From contig NZ_JAPDUW010000001.1 of the NCBI RefSeq assembly GCF_026015295.1, forward strand, positions 1,550,001-1,614,000: DNA of 64,000 nucleotides, read 5' to 3'. Made by a program: the position numbers and the translations under genes. This DNA comes from Segatella copri (lineage in GTDB: Bacteria > Bacteroidota > Bacteroidia > Bacteroidales > Bacteroidaceae). Each line of letters begins with the position of its first letter. Position 1 is the stretch's first letter. Shown in pieces: positions 25,488 to 34,124 of the stretch. Under the pieces are notes generated by a model. The model was not told where the DNA came from and ran no database searches. It saw only the letters and a list, made by a program, of their open reading frames with translations.

Positions 25488-26036
25488 TTACTTTGCTTTC
25501 GCAAAATACTTCCATAGCGGAGCCGCCATCAGGCTTTGCCAGATTTCTCCCTTCTCCAGCATATCCATCACTTCATCCCTGGAGAAGAGGCGAATCTCGA
25601 TATCCTCAGCCTGGTCAAGATGCTGAACATCCATACGCTCCACATCCGTAGCCAGATAGCAATGGGTAAGATTGGTATGCGTACTTGGGTTGGCAGAAAT
25701 CGTCATCCACTTCTGCCAGTTTCCGCCACCGAATCCAGTCTCTTCCATCAGCTCTCGCTTGGCAGCAACCATCGGGTCTTCGCCCTTCTCTATCACTCCT
25801 GCGCAGAGTTCATTCACCGTCTTACCTATCGCATAGCGATACTGGCGCACAAATACGAACTCTCCCTCCTTCGTAATGGCGATGGTGTTCACCCAATCAG
25901 GATATTCCAGCACGTAATATTCATCGATAATGGCTCCCGTAGGCAATTCCACCTTATCCACTCGTGCCGTGAGCCATGGCTTCTCTATCAGATATTTCTG
26001 CGAGAGCGTCTTCCATTTCATATCTTTATCAGCCAT
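25488..26036 (-). CDS. NUDIX hydrolase (ADP-ribose pyrophosphatase-like)
   Basis: 182 aa. The Nudix box is complete: GVIEKGEDPMVAAKRELMEE continuing TGFGG, matching GX5EX7REUXEEXGU. Upstream is the family's beta-sheet domain with VFVRQYRYAIGKTVNELCAG, typical of ADP-ribose/NDP-sugar hydrolases. It would hydrolyse a nucleoside diphosphate linked to a sugar. It precedes the cupin gene in transcription order. Confidence 0.87.
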   Translation of the reverse strand: MADKDMKWKTLSQKYLIEKPWLTARVDKVELPTGAIIDEYYVLEYPDWVNTIAITKEGEFVFVRQYRYAIGKTVNELCAGVIEKGEDPMVAAKRELMEETGFGGGNWQKWMTISANPSTHTNLTHCYLATDVERMDVQHLDQAEDIEIRLFSRDEVMDMLEKGEIWQSLMAAPLWKYFAKAK

Positions 26037-26120
26037 TTTCTTACTTCATTTAAAAAACTGGATTTTCTTCATTTAAATTGATGATGCAAAAGTACAAAAA
26101 AAGATTGAAAAACAAATAAC

Positions 26121-27554
26121 TTACTTGTTATTTCTTTCGAAAACTTTATCCTTTGGAGTATCCTGGGTAGGAGTTCCCACCTTGCCGCCTATGCTGCATT
26201 CACCCATGTTCACACCCAGCACATTCTCGAAGCTGATGCCTGTCTTAGCATTTTTTACTTCAATCTTGTCGAATGAAACATTAGTAACAGGCTTAGCCTC
26301 TGTACCCTGCAAAACCAAGGCTGCAGCACTCACGTTGTTACACTTCAAACCATCCACGAAGATATTCTTCACGGTAGAGAAATGATGGTTTGTCTGTCCC
26401 TCACCTGCATAACGGCTGGTTACGTAGAAGAGATCCTCCACATCACCAAACGTACAGTTTTTTACAAATACATTCTCCACAAAACCGCCACGATCAGGAT
26501 TGGTCTTGATAAAGATTCCACGCTTGCAATAGCCAGCATAATCACAGTTCTCTACGATTACGTTTCTTACACCAGAAGACATTTCGCTGCCGATAACCAC
26601 CGCATGCAAGCCCTTGAAATGACAGTTGCGGATGATGATGTTCTCTGATGGCATCTTGGCATTCCAGCCATCATTGTCACGTCCGCTCTTGATGGCCACG
26701 TTGTCGTCACCATTATTAAAAGCAATGCCCTCTATCAGGATGTTTCGGGAACACTCTGGATCAAGACCGTCGTTATTGATAAGCTTGGCATCATATCGCA
26801 AATTACGACAGATGATATTCTCACTCTTTAGGAGATGAATGCACCAGAAAGGAGAATTGATAATCTTCACGCCTTCCAGGGTAATGCCCTGGCAGTTGTA
26901 GAGCTGAACGAGCTGAGGACGAAGCCAGTAGCCTTCTCCAAACTTGCGCTCACTTACAGGCACTTCCTCGTGATTCATCTTGCGGCTCAACTGCTGCGCT
27001 TTCTTCTGATTAGGCTTCCACTTGGCAAAGGTAGTCATAGCGTTGCCGTCGATGGTTCCCTCGCCAATGATAGAAACATTCTTACAGCCATAGGCATAGA
27101 TGAGAGGAGAATAGTTGTAGAGGAAAGTTCCCTCCCAACTGGTATTAACGATAGGATAGTACTTCTCTTCTGGCGCAAACTTCAGGGTAGCTCCCTTCTG
27201 CAGTTCCAGACAGATATTGCTTGCCAGTACGATAGGTCCCTTAATATAATAGGTACCCGCAGGCACCACAATCTTGGCACCCTTCATCACCGAAGCCTTC
27301 TTGATGGCTTTGGCAAAGGCAGCACGGCAATCGGTCTTTCCATCGTTCCTGGCTCCGAAATTCTTGATCTGCAATGATTTCTCAGCAATCTTTGCACCGG
27401 AAATATGATTCAATATACTGTCACGAAGAGTGACTCTTCGCTGCTCAATCGCAGTAGCAACCAAAGTATTTTCTCCTGCTACCTGAGCATTTCCCTGAAG
27501 GCTGTTGAATGCACAAAGGCAAGTCATAGCCATTAAAATAGTTTTTGTATTCAT
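26121..27554 (-). CDS. GH28 polygalacturonase-like glycosidase, secreted
   Basis: 477 aa with a signal peptide (MNTKTILMAMTCLCAFNSLQ). A right-handed beta-helix is indicated by repeated short strands. GH28 catalytic landmarks are NNDGLDPE, FNNGDDNVAIKSG (paired Asp) and RGIFIKT, in the family order. The N-terminal IKNFGARNDGKTDCRAAFAKA is the usual start of the helix domain. GH28 enzymes hydrolyse galacturonic-acid linkages in pectin. No SusC/SusD pair accompanies it in the window, so it is not in a typical PUL. Confidence 0.88.
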   Translation of the reverse strand: MNTKTILMAMTCLCAFNSLQGNAQVAGENTLVATAIEQRRVTLRDSILNHISGAKIAEKSLQIKNFGARNDGKTDCRAAFAKAIKKASVMKGAKIVVPAGTYYIKGPIVLASNICLELQKGATLKFAPEEKYYPIVNTSWEGTFLYNYSPLIYAYGCKNVSIIGEGTIDGNAMTTFAKWKPNQKKAQQLSRKMNHEEVPVSERKFGEGYWLRPQLVQLYNCQGITLEGVKIINSPFWCIHLLKSENIICRNLRYDAKLINNDGLDPECSRNILIEGIAFNNGDDNVAIKSGRDNDGWNAKMPSENIIIRNCHFKGLHAVVIGSEMSSGVRNVIVENCDYAGYCKRGIFIKTNPDRGGFVENVFVKNCTFGDVEDLFYVTSRYAGEGQTNHHFSTVKNIFVDGLKCNNVSAAALVLQGTEAKPVTNVSFDKIEVKNAKTGISFENVLGVNMGECSIGGKVGTPTQDTPKDKVFERNNK

Positions 27555-27658
27555 TATAGTTTGTTTTTATGATTTCGATTGCAAAATTAATAAAAAAACG
27601 CCAGATAACTTAGAAAAAGACCTGAAAAATATCTTGTTTAAGTCAGGCTAATCTATTT

Positions 27659-27758
27659 TTAGCCCCTATTTTTAGAAGGTTTGATTCATTCTTAGCCCCT
27701 AATTTTAGAAGATTTAACCCATTCTAAGCCCCTAATTTTAGAAAAAACAGTATCTTTG
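27659..27758 (+). promoter_or_regulatory. Three 33-bp-phased direct repeats and promoter of the GAF gene
   Basis: The motif TTAGCCCCTAATTTTAGAA or close variants starts at 27659, 27692 and 27725, a period of exactly 33 bp, about three helical turns. It is followed by the -7 box TATCTTTG at 27751-27758. Spacer bases between units are also similar (GATTYAWYCCATTCT). The region lies between divergent GH28 and GAF genes. Phasing suggests cooperative binding of a regulator. Confidence 0.7.
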
Positions 27759-27810
27759 CAAGGCATAAAAATCATTCGCATAAAGGAATTTAATCAAATA
27801 AAAAGACATC

Positions 27811-28281
27811 ATGGCAGAACATCTTATTATAAAAGGAGAAACGAAGGAGGAACTTTACGCTACCCTCCTCCCTCAGCTTAAGTCGCTCATAGAGGGCGAA
27901 AACGACATCATCGCCAATATGGCGAATATTTCAGCATGCATCATGGACACCTTCCACTTCTGGTGGGTGGGCTTCTACCGGGTCATCGACGGAACTCTTG
28001 TGCTGGGTCCTTTCCAGGGACCGCTGGCCTGCACCCGCATCAAAAGGGGCAAGGGTGTTTGCGGAACGGCTTGGGATAAAGCGGAGACCATCGTGGTAGA
28101 AGATGTAGAGAAATTTCCAGGTCACATCGCCTGTAGCAGTGCCTCCCGTTCAGAGATAGTAGTGCCTGTTATCAGGAATGGTGAGGTAATCGCCGTACTG
28201 GATATTGACAGCGAACACCTCAGCACCTTCGATGATATTGATAAGAATTGGCTGGAGAAGGTAGCAGAACTGTTCACCTGA
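27811..28281 (+). CDS. msrC: GAF-domain free methionine-(R)-sulfoxide reductase
   Basis: 156 aa, a single GAF domain. The three cysteines of fRMsr enzymes are at 74, 84 and 108 (PLACTRIKRGKGVCGTAW and HIACSSASRSEIV), ten residues earlier than in E. coli MsrC but with the same spacing. WWVGFYRV and VLDIDSEHLSTFDDID are family-typical. The enzyme repairs free methionine-R-sulfoxide with thioredoxin. Its stop is 4 bp from the end of the convergent hydrolase gene. Confidence 0.9.
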   Translation: MAEHLIIKGETKEELYATLLPQLKSLIEGENDIIANMANISACIMDTFHFWWVGFYRVIDGTLVLGPFQGPLACTRIKRGKGVCGTAWDKAETIVVEDVEKFPGHIACSSASRSEIVVPVIRNGEVIAVLDIDSEHLSTFDDIDKNWLEKVAELFT

Positions 28282-28285
28282 TTCC

Positions 28286-29125
28286 TTAATATTCATTTCC
28301 CTCTTGCTTGATCACACTCGGACCATCGATGAGTTCAGGCTGAGGGGCATTTCTGTTCACATCACCATATGCTCTGCCCAGATCACTCATCGTAATACTG
28401 ATGTTGCGGTTCACGGGTCTGTCCTTATCTGAAAGGCTGTGTGAGAAGAGCCACTGATAGGTTTTCTTCAGATAAAACACGCGGGCAGGAGTACCGTGAT
28501 TGGCACCCTTCCACCAGTCGTATATCAATCGGGTATCCTTGCCATCCTTTTCAAGTTTATCTACCACCACCTTCGATTGCTTGACCGGTACTGCCCTATC
28601 TGCTGTGCCATGGATAATCCAGAAAGGCAAATCGCCCAATCCGCTCACATCCTTATACGAACAGCCGCCACACAGCGCCATGCCGGCAGCTATTCTGTCG
28701 GGATAAGTGGCGCAGACATCCATGGTGCCATAACCGCCCAAACTCATGCCCAAGACATAAACCCTATTAGAATCGCATGGGTAATTCTTCTTCACCCAGT
28801 CGAGCATATCCATGATTTTCTTCGGATTCCAGGCTCCTCCCGGATTCTGCGGAACGATGGTCAGCGCATCGATATCGCGCCCCTTGACGATGGCATCAAG
28901 CGGTCCGTATCTTCTCACCTTATTCAGATTTCTTCCACAAAGACTGGCTCCATGCAGAAAGATGATGACCGGTGTCTGCTCTTGCGAATAGAAATAATCT
29001 ACCGGCGTATAAACCCAGAAGTTGTAACCTCCCGGAATCTCATCTTTCACAGCTCGCAGAAAGTCGTAAGCCGACATGCTGCATACGGAAAGACAGAATA
29101 ATATAAACAAAAATATCTTCTTCAT
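28286..29125 (-). CDS. Secreted alpha/beta-hydrolase (esterase/PHB depolymerase-like)
   Basis: 279 aa with a signal peptide (MKKIFLFILFCLSVCSMSA). The hydrolase core has PVIIFLHGASLCGRNL (oxyanion region), the nucleophile LGMSLGGYG and the His region WKGANHGTPARVFY; the Asp is probably in HGTADRAVP. These enzymes act as esterases or feruloyl-type deacetylases on plant polysaccharides. The roughly 50-residue C-terminal extension after the catalytic domain is polar (NRNISITMSDLGRAYG) with no recognised fold. Confidence 0.82.
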   Translation of the reverse strand: MKKIFLFILFCLSVCSMSAYDFLRAVKDEIPGGYNFWVYTPVDYFYSQEQTPVIIFLHGASLCGRNLNKVRRYGPLDAIVKGRDIDALTIVPQNPGGAWNPKKIMDMLDWVKKNYPCDSNRVYVLGMSLGGYGTMDVCATYPDRIAAGMALCGGCSYKDVSGLGDLPFWIIHGTADRAVPVKQSKVVVDKLEKDGKDTRLIYDWWKGANHGTPARVFYLKKTYQWLFSHSLSDKDRPVNRNISITMSDLGRAYGDVNRNAPQPELIDGPSVIKQEGNEY

Positions 29126-29346
29126 TTTCTTTTTTTTTACCTGTTTAGTATCACGCTCCCTGTTTCATACCATGAACGTTCATCACACAAAAGTAAGTAA
29201 ATATCAGCATATTACCAAATATCCTCCCTATATTTTTCTTTTTTTTATCCAAAAGAAAGATTCGTTTAAACTTCCAGGTAGAAAGATAAACAACGATTAT
29301 TTGTGTTAAAAATCATAAGAATCACATCGGTTCGCATTATTTTTAT

Positions 29347-29354
29347 TATCTTTG
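29347..29354 (+). promoter_or_regulatory. Promoter of the bcp-led run
   Basis: TATCTTTG, 38 bp before the ATG at 29392, in a 266-bp AT-rich divergent gap in which nothing else is recognised. Confidence 0.6.
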
Positions 29355-29391
29355 CATCATAACAAGACATATAATAAATAAATATAGAATT

Positions 29392-29853
29392 ATGAATGTA
29401 GGAGATAAAATACCAGAGATTCTTGGCATTGACCAGGACGGACGTGAGATAAAGGCAAGCGACTACCGTGGTCGCAAGATTGTGCTCTACAGTTATCCGA
29501 AGGCTAACACCAGCGGATGCACTGCCGAAGCCTGCTCCCTGCAGGCACATAAGGAGGAGCTGGCAGCAGCCGGTTATGAGATTATCGGCGTGAGCAAGGA
29601 CAAGCAAGCTCTGCAGAAGAAGTTTGCCGAAACCAAGGGTTTGCAGTTCCCTCTTATCGCAGATACCGAAACCACCCTACTGCAGGAACTCGGCTGTTGG
29701 GGCGAGAAGGTAACCTGCGGCAGAAAGACCATCGGCATCCTCCGCACCACCTATCTCGTCAACGAAGAAGGCGTCATCGAAAAGATCTTCACTCCAAAGG
29801 AGATCAAAACCAAGATTCATGCAGAGCAGATTCTGGATTACATCCATCAATAG
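29392..29853 (+). CDS. bcp: Thioredoxin-dependent thiol peroxidase Bcp (peroxiredoxin)
   Basis: 153 aa. The peroxidatic Cys43 and resolving Cys48 lie in NTSGCTAEACSLQ, the BCP arrangement. IIGVSKDKQALQKKFAE is a further landmark. Bcp reduces organic and hydrogen peroxides with thioredoxin as donor. First gene of a plus-strand run (bcp, acetyltransferase, GlsB-like, HD), with gaps of 9, 25 and 27 bp, so probably one operon. Confidence 0.9.
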   Translation: MNVGDKIPEILGIDQDGREIKASDYRGRKIVLYSYPKANTSGCTAEACSLQAHKEELAAAGYEIIGVSKDKQALQKKFAETKGLQFPLIADTETTLLQELGCWGEKVTCGRKTIGILRTTYLVNEEGVIEKIFTPKEIKTKIHAEQILDYIHQ

Positions 29854-29862
29854 AGAACAAAG

Positions 29863-30414
29863 ATGACAGAATTTGAAAAAATGAGAAACAGCGAGCTCTA
29901 TGATTTCAGCAACAAGGAAGGCATGAAAAGCATAGAGCACGCCAACCGTCTCTGCTGCCGCCTGCAGACGCTAACCCTGTTTGATGAAGACTATCGAACC
30001 ATTATCGAAGAACTGATTCCTGGCATTCCAGCTTCAGCCACCATCTGTCCACCCTTCCACTGCGACCATGGTCACGGCATCAAGGTGGGTGAGAATGTAT
30101 TCATCAACTATGGCGCCACGATGCTCGATGAAGGCTGGATTACCATCGGCAACCGCACCCTGATAGGTCCGAACTGCCAGCTGGTAACCCCTAACCACCC
30201 CATCAATTATATGGAACGACGCAAGCCAGTAGAAACAGGCTTCCCCATCACCATTGGCGAGGATTGCTGGCTGGGCGCAGGAGTCATCGTCTGCCCTGGA
30301 GTAACCATCGGCAACCGCTGCGTAATCGGTGCCGGCAGCGTAGTGGTCAAGGATATTCCTGATGACTCCATGGCTGTGGGAAATCCGGCAAGAGTTATCA
30401 GAAAGCTCAGATAA
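29863..30414 (+). CDS. Sugar O-acetyltransferase (maltose/galactoside type)
   Basis: 183 aa. Left-handed beta-helix hexapeptides dominate (for example ITIGNRTLIGPNC and VTIGNRCVIGAGSVV). The catalytic His is in VTPNHPIN, and VGNPARVIR is the C-terminal family signature. The N-terminus has the Mac domain pattern (EFEKMRNSELYD). It transfers acetyl from acetyl-CoA to a sugar hydroxyl. Second gene of the bcp run. Confidence 0.88.
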   Translation: MTEFEKMRNSELYDFSNKEGMKSIEHANRLCCRLQTLTLFDEDYRTIIEELIPGIPASATICPPFHCDHGHGIKVGENVFINYGATMLDEGWITIGNRTLIGPNCQLVTPNHPINYMERRKPVETGFPITIGEDCWLGAGVIVCPGVTIGNRCVIGAGSVVVKDIPDDSMAVGNPARVIRKLR

Positions 30415-30439
30415 CAAGAAAAAATAAAATCAAAAGAGT

Positions 30440-30703
30440 ATGTTAGAACACATTGCAGATTTCACAGCGTGGCCAATCCTTACGGGAATTTTCATTGGCT
30501 ATATTGCCAACCGCATCATGAGCGGCGAAGGCAAAGGATGTTGTATGAACCTATTCATAGGTATTGTGGGCAGTTATGCCGGCGCCATCATCAGCAATCT
30601 GCTGAACATAGAACTGTTTGGCAAGGGTTATCTTACCAACTTCGTCTTCTGCGTCATTGGCGCCATAGCGGTATTGTGGATTTGGAAGAAACTCTTCGAT
30701 TAG
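30440..30703 (+). CDS. GlsB/YeaQ/YmgE-type small membrane protein
   Basis: 87 aa with two or three hydrophobic segments. It has the Gly-rich GlsB/YeaQ pattern (GIFIGYIANRI, MNLFIGIVGSYAGAIIS and a C-terminal hydrophobic helix VFCVIGAIAVLWIW). These proteins are stress-induced, of unknown mechanism, in the inner membrane. A longer overlapping frame at 30469-30729 is a shadow. Third gene of the bcp run. Confidence 0.8.
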   Translation: MLEHIADFTAWPILTGIFIGYIANRIMSGEGKGCCMNLFIGIVGSYAGAIISNLLNIELFGKGYLTNFVFCVIGAIAVLWIWKKLFD

Positions 30704-30730
30704 TATTCTTTTTATTGGTTAAAACATAAA

Positions 30731-31240
30731 ATGATGACAAACAAGGAATTGATACTCGCCAATCTGATGAGGGCGATGATAAAATACGATGGTGGCGATG
30801 CGCCACGCATCCAGCATTTCGTGAAGGTACACGATTTTGCCCGTATGATTGCAATAGCAGAAGGAATGACCGGAGAAGACCTCTTCGTGCTCGAAGCAGC
30901 AGCCATTCTTCACGATGTAGGCATTCACGTTTCAGAAGCCAGATACGGCAACTGCAATGGCAAGCATCAGGAAGAACTGGGTCCTGGCGAGGCAAGAAAA
31001 GTACTGTCAGAAGTAGATGGATTCACAGCCACACAGATAGAAAGAATCTGCTGGCTCATTGCCCATCATCATACTTATAAGGATGTAACCAGCCTCGACC
31101 ACCGCATTCTGCTCGAAGCAGATTTCCTGGTCAATTCCTTCGAAGACCATCTTGCTCTTGAAGGCATCATCACCTTCCGCAATCATGTCTTCCGCTCGGA
31201 ATCAGCTATCAGTATGCTGAATGATATGTGGGGGCTGTAA
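30731..31240 (+). CDS. HD-domain phosphohydrolase
   Basis: 169 aa. The HD motif is LEAAAILHDVGIHVSE, preceded by HFVKVHDFARMIA and followed by WLIAHHHTYKD and LLEADFLVNSFED, giving the His/Asp metal ligands. HD proteins of this size hydrolyse nucleotides or phosphoesters; the substrate is unknown. Last gene of the bcp run; an IS4-type element begins 85 bp downstream. Confidence 0.85.
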   Translation: MMTNKELILANLMRAMIKYDGGDAPRIQHFVKVHDFARMIAIAEGMTGEDLFVLEAAAILHDVGIHVSEARYGNCNGKHQEELGPGEARKVLSEVDGFTATQIERICWLIAHHHTYKDVTSLDHRILLEADFLVNSFEDHLALEGIITFRNHVFRSESAISMLNDMWGL

Positions 31241-31315
31241 CGAAAGCTACTTTCTTGAAAAGAGCATCATAGAGGGAAGGTGAAAGTACAACAAACTGCT
31301 GTTATGTATTTTAAT

Positions 31316-31324
31316 TAAAATAAT
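31316..31324. repeat. 9-bp target-site duplication, left copy
   Basis: TAAAATAAT abuts the left end of the IS element, and the same 9-mer occurs at 32644-32652 on the right end. Identical copies imply a recent insertion. Confidence 0.88.
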
Positions 31325-32643
31325 CACTGCTGTCCCGTTTAGAAATCATCGGGCCTGAAAAGGCTAGGATATAGCCAATCCTCCGTCTCTTCTGTTGGAA
31401 CAGCTTTGTTAAACAATTCATTTAAAGGAGTCTTGTCCGTAAGGAATAGACCCACGTTCTTTGAAATAGTGTGTAGCGATTGATCTATGTGCATCACTTT
31501 CTTTGCATAAGCTAAAAGCAAGTATGTGCATATGGCAATCCAGATTTGCAGATATATGGCATTCTCGGAAGTTCCATAAAAGGATTTGATGTGAAGGTGT
31601 TGCTTAATCCATTTAAAGTAAAGTTCCACGTTCCATCTTTCCCTATATAATTCAGATATGGTAAGCGCTTCATATTCCATGTTGTTTGTGAGAAACCTAT
31701 ACACCTTACTTGTTGCATAGTCCTCATAGGTTATCATTCTAAGTTCTTCAGGATACCATTTGGCAGTATGTAGTCCTGTTAATTTGATACGTTCATCAGA
31801 AATGATACCAGTACTCTTGTCAACTTCGGCTTCTGATACAACTTCAAAAAGCATGTTATCTTTTGCCCTAGTAACAAAGAATGCATTCTTCTTAGTTATC
31901 AACTTGAAGAGTCTGTTGAAATCTACATATCCTCTGTCCATCAAATAGATAGCAGAAGGTTCTATGTAGAGATCATCAAGAGCTTTTACATCATTAACTG
32001 ATGCAGAAGTCAAATAAACTGAGACTGGAAGATTTCCTCGCAAATCGACTAATGTGTGCATTTTGATGCCACCTTTGTTTTTGTGATACTTTGCCCAAGG
32101 ACATAATTTGAGACACAGACTTATAGTACTGCTATCAAAAGCATATACCATGTTGTCTAGGTCTAATCTGAACTTGTCTTTGACATAAAGAGGACGTACT
32201 TTTTTCAAAAGAACGTCTGCAAAATCTTTATAGATATGCCAATCTCGCTTCTCGTTAGCTTTTGCTAGAGTATTACGTGGTACAGCATAACTAATACCAC
32301 AATGGTAAAGTTTGCTGGAGAGTGCCGTAAGGCAGTTTTCTATATCTCGAAGACTATCACGACCTGTTAATTGAGCATAGCTCATTACTAGGAATTGGTC
32401 TTTGCAAGAGAAGTCTCTTGCTCTGTAGTTTCCCTTATAACGGTCTACACAAGTTTTGAAATCACGTTCTGGTATAAGTGACATAATCTGAGAGAATATA
32501 GTTTTGCCTTTGTTCATCGCACACGTATTTTAAATATGCGTGCAAAGATACAAAATCAAATCGAATACACTATAAAAAGTCCGTAAACTTTTGAGTATTA
32601 ATAACTTATTTAATAATCGTCTCGTTTTAACGGGACACTAGTG
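31325..32643 (-). mobile_element. IS4-family insertion sequence, complete
   Basis: 1319 bp. Ends match over 13 of 15 positions: CACTGCTGTCCCGTT at 31325-31339 and, inverted, CACTAGTGTCCCGTT at 32629-32643. A 9-bp direct duplication flanks both ends. It carries one transposase gene on the minus strand with its own TATCTTTG promoter near the right end. It sits in the intergenic space between the HD and carbonic anhydrase genes and interrupts no gene. Confidence 0.9.
31339..32517 (-). CDS. IS4-family transposase with DUF4372 N-terminus
   Basis: 392 aa. The N-terminus resembles the DUF4372 domain found in IS4 relatives of Bacteroidota. The DDE catalytic core has AFDSSTISL, YLMDRGYVDF and the YREK-type signature YRERWNVELYFKWIK, giving Asp, Asp and Glu. 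It would cut the element ends and re-insert it. The frame is intact, the TIRs are conserved and the target duplication is perfect, so the element is likely active. Confidence 0.92.
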   Translation of the reverse strand: MNKGKTIFSQIMSLIPERDFKTCVDRYKGNYRARDFSCKDQFLVMSYAQLTGRDSLRDIENCLTALSSKLYHCGISYAVPRNTLAKANEKRDWHIYKDFADVLLKKVRPLYVKDKFRLDLDNMVYAFDSSTISLCLKLCPWAKYHKNKGGIKMHTLVDLRGNLPVSVYLTSASVNDVKALDDLYIEPSAIYLMDRGYVDFNRLFKLITKKNAFFVTRAKDNMLFEVVSEAEVDKSTGIISDERIKLTGLHTAKWYPEELRMITYEDYATSKVYRFLTNNMEYEALTISELYRERWNVELYFKWIKQHLHIKSFYGTSENAIYLQIWIAICTYLLLAYAKKVMHIDQSLHTISKNVGLFLTDKTPLNELFNKAVPTEETEDWLYPSLFRPDDF

Positions 32644-32652
32644 TAAAATAAT
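32644..32652. repeat. 9-bp target-site duplication, right copy
   Basis: TAAAATAAT directly next to the right end of the IS; identical to 31316-31324. Confidence 0.88.
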
Positions 32653-32661
32653 ACCTTTATT

Positions 32662-33207
32662 CTATTTTACTTCTGTCAGTTTGCCCGTCTGTGAGTCAAT
32701 AATATAGCCATGAAGATTGACGTCTTTTGGTACGAGAGGGTGTGTACGGATCGTATTGATGGTATTCCTTACAGAATCCTCTGTGTCGTGGAATCCCTCC
32801 AGCCAATGGTCGAGGTCGATGCCGCAAAGCCCGATGGTATCGATAACATTCTGATGGATGCCACGTTTGAGCATCAATTTCTTCATCTGCTGTCCGTTCA
32901 TGTGGCATGCACCGCAGTTGGAGTGGGCGATGACCATGATTTCCTCTACACCCAATTCGTAGATGGCTACAAGGAGACTACGCATGGCTGAGTCGAAAGG
33001 ACTGATAACCAGTCCACCGGCGTTCTTGATGAGTTTGGCATCTCCGTTCTTCAGGCCCAAAGCTGCTGGCAGAAGCTCAGTGAGGCGGGTGTCCATACAG
33101 GAAAGAATGGCAAGTTTCTTGTCTGGATATTTACTCGTAAGATACTTTTCGTAAGCCTTACTGGCTACGAAGTTTTCATTATACTTGATGATTTCTTCTA
33201 TAATCAT
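32662..33207 (-). CDS. Beta-class carbonic anhydrase
   Basis: 181 aa. Zinc ligands: Cys in LSCMDTRL, and HSNCGACHM with His and Cys. It hydrates CO2 to bicarbonate. It is shorter than the classic 200-220-aa beta enzymes but complete. Its 3' end is 19 bp from the IS right end. The PHP gene lies 34 bp upstream and is transcribed the same way, so the two may share a transcript. Confidence 0.88.
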   Translation of the reverse strand: MIIEEIIKYNENFVASKAYEKYLTSKYPDKKLAILSCMDTRLTELLPAALGLKNGDAKLIKNAGGLVISPFDSAMRSLLVAIYELGVEEIMVIAHSNCGACHMNGQQMKKLMLKRGIHQNVIDTIGLCGIDLDHWLEGFHDTEDSVRNTINTIRTHPLVPKDVNLHGYIIDSQTGKLTEVK

Positions 33208-33241
33208 AGTCGTGTAAATTGAAATGTGAAACTAAATTTTC

Positions 33242-33964
33242 CTATTTCTCAGGGGTTGGCTTGAGGTAAGCCATGAATTTCTCTGGCTGATAGTTGAGAA
33301 CCAGCTCATCCGGGAACTCTGCTTTTTCTACCAGTGGCATAATGTTGCTGTAGTCGGCAATCATCGTAGAGAAGTGGGCATCACTTCCGAAGATGACTGG
33401 AGTTTCATACTTCTTGGCAAGTTCCAGCAGTTCCAGATTATTGGGAGCAGCCACAGTCTTGTGGCGAATAGGAGCCATAGAATGGTTGTTGATTTCAAGC
33501 AAGGTATGCGTCTCCCTGGAAACTTTCATGAGTTCCTCGAAATCCAGTTCTGCCGTACCATCGCCGGGATGAGAGATAATCTGCACGAAGGGATTGCGCA
33601 TGGCATTGATGACACCCTGCGTATTCTCCTCCTTACTTCCTCCCTGCCAGCAAAGGCTATGGATGCCTGCTATTCGGATATCCAGCATACGCCAGTAATC
33701 CTCATCGAGATCGATATCTCCCTTCGTATTGAGAATGTTGAGTTCTGCTCCAAGCATCAGTTTGATTCCATAGAGCTGGCGTGGAACACAATGAAGGTTT
33801 CTGAAATAGATAGGATCACAGGTACCCGGGATATTGGGACCGTGCTCTGTGATTCCCAAGATATCCAACCCTTTCTCCTTTGCTGTCAAGGTCATTTCCT
33901 GCAAACTGCTGAAGGCATGACCTGATGCTATTGTATGTGTATGAACGTCTAATAATGTTTTCAT
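33242..33964 (-). CDS. PHP-domain phosphoesterase (YcdX-like)
   Basis: 240 aa. PHP motifs at DVHTHTIASGHAFSSL (metal His), GITEHGPNIPG, EINNHSM and FGSDAHF supply the metal-binding His and Asp residues. YcdX-type proteins are phosphatases with a trinuclear zinc site. The substrate is unknown. It heads the carbonic anhydrase pair. Confidence 0.88.
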   Translation of the reverse strand: MKTLLDVHTHTIASGHAFSSLQEMTLTAKEKGLDILGITEHGPNIPGTCDPIYFRNLHCVPRQLYGIKLMLGAELNILNTKGDIDLDEDYWRMLDIRIAGIHSLCWQGGSKEENTQGVINAMRNPFVQIISHPGDGTAELDFEELMKVSRETHTLLEINNHSMAPIRHKTVAAPNNLELLELAKKYETPVIFGSDAHFSTMIADYSNIMPLVEKAEFPDELVLNYQPEKFMAYLKPTPEK

Positions 33965-34089
33965 GGGGCAAAGGTAACAAATATTTATAGATTACACAAG
34001 AAAAAGTACTATATAATGCTCGTTTTATAAAAAATTTTAATTTTATGGGATTTTTCTTGGCTATTTAGCATTGTATATTGATTTTTTCT

Positions 34090-34097
34090 TATCTTTG
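34090..34097 (+). promoter_or_regulatory. Promoter of yaaA
   Basis: TATCTTTG, 28 bp before the chosen ATG at 34125. The longer frame start at 34071 would lie upstream of this box, which decides the start. Confidence 0.6.
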
Positions 34098-34124
34098 CAA
34101 GTACAATTCAAAAGATTGATTATT

